Notes under the pieces: model-generated
Database searches by the model: none
Told to the model about the DNA's origin: nothing
What the model saw: the letters and a program-made list of their open reading frames with translations, nothing else
Shown: piece after piece, positions 17,461 to 23,283 of the stretch
Position numbering within the stretch: position 1 is the stretch's first letter
Layout of the letters: each line of letters begins with the position of its first letter
Source: Priapulus caudatus
Taxonomy: Eukaryota > Priapulida > Priapulimorpha > Priapulimorphida > Priapulidae
DNA: 23,283 nt
Assembly: GCF_000485595.1 (NCBI RefSeq)
Contig: NW_014577090.1
Coordinates: forward strand, 47,769-71,051
Direction: 5' to 3'
Program-made: the position numbers and the translations under genes

Positions 17461-19573
17461 AATCCACGATCCTGAATCGCGACGGGGAAGATCTCGGGGG
17501 CCAGCGCCGGCGCGCAAGTCCCCTGCGCAGGCAGTTCCGCGACGAGAGGCGACGACGAAGAAAGCAGGGGCGGGGACGGGGGCCCTCCGAAATTTCGCTC
17601 GCCAGCGGTGGACAACTTCAGCTCGACCAACCAGCCTGATGGCCTGCTGCAGTTAGGTCCGGTGTGTGACGAGGGCGGCAGCGGAGGACGCGAACGCCGG
17701 GACCCCGCGGCCGTCGCAAACGCGGGCAACGACGGGCGGGCATCGATGTGTCGGTCAACCCGCCAGCCAGCAGGACCGTGGGGGAGTGCCGGGGTGTCTT
17801 ACGAGAGACGGGAGGAGGAGGGGTATTGACGCACAGCAGTGTGTGTTACCGACCTCGATCCGTTTTGTGTCCGCGTCACGGACTATTGCGGCACACCATA
17901 CACCCGTTCGCGACGTGTGGGTCGCGCGGGGCGGCAGTCACTTGCATGTTGCGTGTAGGTGAGGAGGGGTGGCATACAAACGCGTATACTCGGTTGACTC
18001 ATCTCCTGTTTTATGCAATCGCTTGTGACGTGAGAGAGGGAGGACTCAGGCGTTGGTTTCCATCGGTAGCCGTACGGCAGGAACGTCGCGCAGCCGGAAA
18101 AAGAAAGATGATCGAAACGCAAAAGCCAGACGCCGCTATACGCGAAAAGCGTTGACGCCGTACGAAGGCAATGTAAAAAATCGCAAACAGAAGCGAGACC
18201 GAGAAGGAATTACAAATTATTTAATCGTTATTTTTATGTGTTTCGCAGCTGTCTTTGGTTAGAATGATTGTTGCCCCGTGCATTTTACCACATTTAGACT
18301 GTAGAGGTTGCAGATGTCGATTGCAGTATATACCCCTTATTAGCACGGGTGGCTGTACCCTAGCTGACTTCATCTACTTAACAGTGCAGAGACGTAGGGG
18401 ATTGATATAGCGTAGAGCAGAACAGACCTTGACACTGTGTTAACTAGGGTGACACAGAGTCACCAGACCCGTCACGAGCATTTCTGTATGCCATGCTCAA
18501 ACATTTCGAAATCGCTTAAGAAAACTCCGATGCGCGGGACGACTGCATGAAACACACTGTTGAAATTGCATCGTATCATCGTTGTGTCACTTATGGAGGA
18601 TAATATCTAATGAGGCTTAAAGCGCGAATATTGTCAAGATATGTGGAGCCTTTCTTGTTTGGGGCATATGATCTTTGGACGTTCGAGAAGTGTGGCTAGT
18701 TTGCCGAAACATTGTTATGCCAGAGCGGATAATGACTGGTATTAATCATTTAATTAATAATAAACCACAGAAGGCATTGTGTTAGAACACGTTATTTGAT
18801 CCTGATATGGCACCATTAGAATATCAGGACAAGACATAATTTTCAGTCTTACGCGTGATTTGCGTATTGAACGTGCGACTCGCCGCTTCGTACTGGAACG
18901 TATAGAGTTTAGGACTGGTGATTATCTCCTAATTACTGCTGTTGTCGCTGTAGTGTTTGATTGCTTCGCTTAAAAGTGCGCTTCGTATGTGAAGATGCAG
19001 CGGGCTTAGGCCCCGAAACTTGTCAAGTACAGTACCTGTTGAGCGACCGTGAATGTTCCACTTTAATATATGCATTACGATTGCTAATTTATTGGTGCAA
19101 GTAGAACCAGAATGTAAGAGGCGGAACAAACGAAGACGCGCTGACTGGGCGGGCATGTACCATATTGTAAATATACCCTTTGCCTTTTGCCTTGTTTGCA
19201 GAAATTGCTGCGAACTTTTACGAGATATGATAGGTACAAAAACGTGGTGTGAAAGGTCCAAACTGCTTATAGCAAGAGATGCGGCAGACTGGAGCGGCTA
19301 TTATCAGCACAGACATCTCGTGTGGACAAGACATTCTGTATATGTTCGACATATATTATTAGATTCCTAGTGGGTGGGAGTGTATTATTTATAACTACAG
19401 TTACAGATTCTAGGGTCATTTAAGACTTGCATCTTAAAGCAAAATAATGTACCCTAATACTAATATGTAATAACCACCTAGGAATATTTGAAAAACGCCG
19501 CGTTTTCCCCCGCTTCGCAACACATACTGACGCACACCCACTGAACAAATCAGGCGGATCGAAAAACGCACGA

Positions 19574-19594
19574 GGGGGGGGGGGGGGGGGGGGG
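19574..19594 (+). repeat. 21-G homopolymer
   Basis: Twenty-one consecutive G bases occur where unit A (about 14019-14024) has only ACGACTCCGG. It is probably a sequencing or consensus artefact within the corrupted copy. Confidence 0.85.
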
Positions 19595-20764
19595 TCGCCG
19601 GATCGCTGGTTCCAACAAAAGCATGTCTTGACGTTAGCGTGCACGACAATACGGGACCACCGTGGATCGCACGCGAGCCGGAACGGTGCACACCTGGACT
19701 GAAAATCTACGAAGAATACTCAGATCGATTTAAATTTCCCAGCCTCCATCGCACGCTGTACGCGGCGTGACGGCATCAATTATTGGCTATATGTGACGTC
19801 ATCGAGGCCGTCTTAGCCGGCTTTGCCGTCACTGACCCCACACGATGTGGACGTCATCACGCTATCTGCACGTGTGACGTAGCCATCGGTTAAAGTCAAA
19901 CCTATCATTCTAGTTTCACTGCATGACGTGCATAACTCGCTCTCCTGTGGACGGTACATTGTGGTGTGTCCCAGGACGTTACCTGTGATGAGTTGCCGTG
20001 ACTGGTTGCACGCCCGCGTCCGGGAAATTCTTCCGCTATGAGCGTGGCGGGTTTTCCCGCCAGTCTCTCAATCAAAAATTACACGTTACGAGTCGGCAGG
20101 GCGCCAGCCTGGCGTGCCGGATTAGGCCTAGGGCGCATGCATCGCACCCTGCTGGTGCACTGCCACACTGGCATGACATTTGACGGCACCTGGTGGCCGT
20201 GGTGGCTGATGTGGTGGGTTCCACGACTTGCTGCAAGGAAGTAGACAGACAAGTGACCAACTTGTAAAGTGAGGACAAAATTGTGCGCTCACGAATACGA
20301 ACACGTAATGATTATAATTGTAATATTAAATTATTTGACGTTTCTTAAAGAAGAAGTGCATTGTTTGTGCGCACACGCCGGCGGACGTAGTATCTATTAT
20401 GAGATATTACCACTATGCTCAGGATGTTTATCGGCAGGCGTGCAACGTGGCCGTGCGTGCGTCCGTGCGTCCGCTGTGTGTATCGCATTTATCGTGTCAG
20501 TGAATTGACTGGCGCTGAGCCGCAAAAATTGATTTCACCGACTGTGCTCGAGGTGGGATCCTATTTGTGTTCGTATTCAACGTTCCGATTGCCTCCATTG
20601 CATTAGCTTTGTTTATAATTTAATTGATCAAGTATATAGTTTATATGGTGATATTAAGCCAATGGTCAAATCAACTTTCTGCCCGATGATCCCTTACCGC
20701 ACTTTAGAAACAATACAATATTTAGTATCATCGTTGTTATATGCGGTATGTCCAGTTGAACTTG

Positions 20765-20970
20765 GCATCACAAGCGCGTGTCGGATTTTCTACAAGCGAT
20801 GCATCAGTCTTTTGGTTACCTGCTTGATTAAGCGGCGCGCGCTTACTTGGTTCGTTTGACGCTACTTGCTCTACGAGTCTGGCAACCAGATCTTCAATTG
20901 TCTTTCTGACAGCTGAAAGCAACTGCGCCAATGCGACTTCGGCTGATAGTTATGTGCTGCAGGGTAATGC
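20765..20970 (-). pseudogene. CDX: Corrupted copy of the CDX exon (unit B)
   Basis: The sequence aligns with 15198-15384 but frameshifts and base errors destroy the homeodomain; only fragments such as AQLL and the CTTTCTGACAGCTG coding word remain recognisable. The terminal NPNAL/stop segment is also altered. The same kind of small-indel noise extends through the non-coding flanks, so it is not evidence for a second CDX gene. Confidence 0.75.
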
Positions 20971-21274
20971 ATACATATTTGTGTGTGGGTGGGCTGCCGC
21001 AGGTGATGTGCGGGGCGCCGACAGCACGGCTGACCGAATGCGGTAGTTTATGTGAATGACTTTTAAATTAGGTTAATTTAAAGAAGGAGGGAAGGTCGCG
21101 ACTCGGCGGAGAGGAAATAAGATTGAGGGGCGCAGTCAATATGGCATTGTACGATTTGTGTGCGCGAGGGCTTTATGCGGTGGGCGACCTAAGGATTGCA
21201 CACTTATTCTAGGGTTGTTACCATTTATTTAGGTGTTAATTTCTGTTTCTTCGGAAATCTATGAGGCATCACCA

Positions 21275-21421
21275 GAGGCTACGGCCCTGAGACATATCGC
21301 CATCTATTGGCTGATTTAGATTTTATTAGTTTAAAACAAAATGCTGCAAAATAAGACACCAGGTTTCACTTTTCGTGTAAAACCACTGCGACGACTATAT
21401 AATAATTATATATATATATTA
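21275..21421. other. Start of unique DNA to the right of unit B
   Basis: After the shared GGCATCACCA the sequence becomes unique and contains a short AT-rich run (about 21398-21425). In the inferred true order this is the direct continuation of the intact CDX-side contig that ends at 15700. No gene was recognised. Confidence 0.5.
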
Positions 21422-21690
21422 TTATGTGCTGGTGTGGGTTGCGTGCTGTGTGTGTGGGTTGTGCATGTGTGTGTGGCGCATGGGTGGGTGTGGGTTGTGG
21501 GGGTGTGTGTGTGGTGGGGTTTGGCGTAGAGTGTGGTGGTGAGTGTGGCTGGGAGGTGTGTGTGTGTGTGTGTGGTGTGGTGGTGTGAGCATGTGTGTGT
21601 GTGTGTGTGCGGGGTTTGTAGTGGTGTGCGTGCACGGCGGTGGGAACGGATGTGGGGCTGTGTGTGTGTCTGTGCAGTGCATGCGTGCGT
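21422..21690 (+). repeat. GT-rich low-complexity tract
   Basis: About 270 bp consist almost wholly of G and T on the plus strand, dominated by interrupted (GT)n and GGGTGTG words. Alternating purine-pyrimidine runs could adopt Z-DNA. Open frames on either strand here (CVCV- or HTHT-rich) are simple-sequence artefacts. Confidence 0.9.
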
Positions 21691-23283
21691 GAGCGGGCGT
21701 GTTGTTCTCTATTTAGAGTAGGACTTTTGATGACAATTGATTGTTAGTTGGTAGATACTGTGCTTGTGGGGACAAAGGTTCACCACTATGCTGCGGAGAA
21801 AAACAACGGGAAGGCTTTAGTGAAGGGTTCGGTTAGGGGGTTGTTGGGGTCAAACAATTAGCCGGTCTATGGCGCTCGTAAATTAAAGCGTAATTTCAAC
21901 AAAATGATATATGGTTATATTAGATAGCATTATATATATAATAGAATAAGATATATTTAAGGCCACGTGATTTTGAAAGGCTGCATACGTTTCACAAGGC
22001 AAGTTGGAACACAGGAGGTATTGAAGTCGATTAACTCACTATTTTAACGTATTAAATTATTCAACATATATAACGTAATACATATATATTATATATAATA
22101 TATATATCTAGTCATGACTAGACTAGACGATGATTAGTAAAGTGAATAGATTCGGAATAGCGCTTAGCTGTGCGGTCATAGTGTTCTTTTATATGTTTCT
22201 TAATTCGGTACAAACAGCATATAAAGCTTCTACAACTATAGCATTTTCAAACGGTGAAGATTCCTGTATTAAGTAAACGTTGTTAACGATGGTTACATCG
22301 GGTCAAAACCCGGGTAGTTGCATATATGCGCAGGATTCGTTCTGACATGATTTACTACTGTTGTAATCGTTGTATAACCGAAATAAAGATACCTCGAAAA
22401 GACTCCATGAGAGCGATTACATATTGTACAGTTCCTAACTTACTTGCTATAGCAGAATCTTCTCGAGCTCTAGGCGTTGATGTGTCTGGGATATCGACCC
22501 GCTATTTATCGCTGGTACGGGTGTTCGCCCTGCAACAGGACAACGGAATCGGGTTTACGCACAGCGCACGCATACGCGCGCGATTTAAATACTAATTACT
22601 TATACTATATGTATATATATATATGTATATTATATTTAAATAGATTAAGTATATATGAAAGTAATGTGTCTTTTGGTGAAAAATCGCCGCCTTTCATATA
22701 TGAATATATTTTATATTTCGGGTGACTTGATCCATAGTATTATTACACTCTACTCGCAGTGTATATAACTCAATGATCTAAATGGCAAGACGTAAAGCAA
22801 TTGGCAAGTATTGTATTTTAATGTCGTGCATCAATAATGAGTTAATGATATATTATTAAACAATACTTAAATTATGTAGCATAGGCTGCGACCTATAGCT
22901 GCTAAGTTAAATGCGAACCTTATAAATTATTTAATACAATTGTTTATGACATGCTTTTAAGTTGCACATGATATATATAATATATATATTATATATATAT
23001 ACTATATAGTATAGATATATTATAATCGGTTCGTTGAAAAGGGTGTTCTAAGAAAAATTAAAACCCTGTTACAATAATAAGATTTACGCGAATAATGCGA
23101 TTACGTTATAACAATTAAATTGCATTTCTGTTAAAGGGGAAAAACTGCAACATAGGGAATTAAAATGAAGCTGGGGGAAGATAGTCTATAAGCACCGATC
23201 ACATATTAAAAGAATGCAGTAAGGCCGCGCACATTTTAAAGCACGTCACGTATGCACGCCGCTGTTACGGTTCGAAATGTGGA
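21691..23283. other. AT-rich DNA, no gene recognised
   Basis: Several (TA)n tracts occur (about 22081-22110, 22612-22635 and 22970-23025). The missing 5' exon of the CDX gene should lie on the minus strand in this direction, but no homeodomain N-terminal sequence was seen, so it is probably beyond the window. Open frames at 22326-22725 have no recognisable domain. Confidence 0.5.

Larger units (their letters stand above)
17461..21274. repeat. Corrupted duplicate of 12030-15700 (unit B, second part)
   Basis: This interval aligns base for base with the second part of unit A but carries frequent 1-3 bp insertions and occasional deletions. It contains degraded versions of the DCP2 terminal exon (about 17538-17670), the CRE cluster (about 19767-19960) and the CDX exon. 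Homology ends at GGCATCACCA (about 21265-21274), the same sequence that ends unit A at 15700. The error style is that of uncorrected single-molecule reads. Confidence 0.8.

Noticed and set aside
10188-21274. Genuine tandem duplication creating second DCP2 and CDX genes
   Set aside because: Damage is complementary between copies, dominated by small insertions, equal in coding and non-coding DNA, and switches at low-complexity tracts. An assembly error explains all of this; a real duplication would need coincidental reciprocal decay.
21366-21682. His/Thr/Pro-rich open frames on the minus strand
   Set aside because: Translation of GT-rich simple sequence.

Overview
The window is from a nuclear animal genome, probably a marine or other invertebrate, though the species cannot be read from the sequence. 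Evidence is a spliced DCP2 gene with GT-AG introns and an exon of a caudal/CDX homeobox gene, set in moderately AT-rich DNA with many microsatellites, MITE-like elements and dispersed repeats. Nothing points to a bacterial, phage or organellar origin. I found no CRISPR array, rRNA or tRNA.

Layout. 1-5066: repeat-rich DNA with no recognisable gene. It holds two copies of one ~300 bp repeat in opposite orientation, a 12-bp minisatellite, a hairpin and a MITE-like element. 5066-8178: upstream DNA of DCP2. 8179-9067: DCP2 exons 1 and 2, with a 316-bp MITE in intron 1. 9585-10130: a ~43-bp minisatellite whose unit contains the 3' splice site of exon 3. 10131-10187: start of DCP2 exon 3. 10188-15700 (unit A) and 15701-21274 (unit B): two head-to-tail copies of the same ~5.5 kb, each running from the middle of DCP2 exon 3, through the rest of DCP2 and the intergenic DNA, past the CDX exon. 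21275-23283: AT-rich and GT-rich unique DNA with no gene seen.

The main result concerns units A and B. Their damage is reciprocal. In A the DCP2 Nudix domain and exons 4-5 are full of small insertions, while the DCP2 C-terminal exon, a cluster of six CRE palindromes and the CDX homeobox are intact. In B the Nudix domain and exons 4-5 are intact, while the later parts are corrupted in the same way. The simplest reading is an assembly error: two good contigs (about 12030-15700 and 15701-17450) placed in the wrong order, with both flanking gaps filled by uncorrected long-read sequence. A real tandem duplication is less likely.

Combining the intact pieces in the inferred true order (8179-8323, 8940-9067, 10131-10187 joined to 15701-16190, 16648-16777, 17214-17349, 12047-12187) gives phase-consistent introns and a 408-residue DCP2, close to the ~420 residues of vertebrate DCP2. 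DCP2 (plus strand) and CDX (minus strand) then converge tail to tail, about 3 kb between stop codons. The two genes have no known functional link: DCP2 is the cytoplasmic mRNA decapping hydrolase and CDX is a ParaHox transcription factor.
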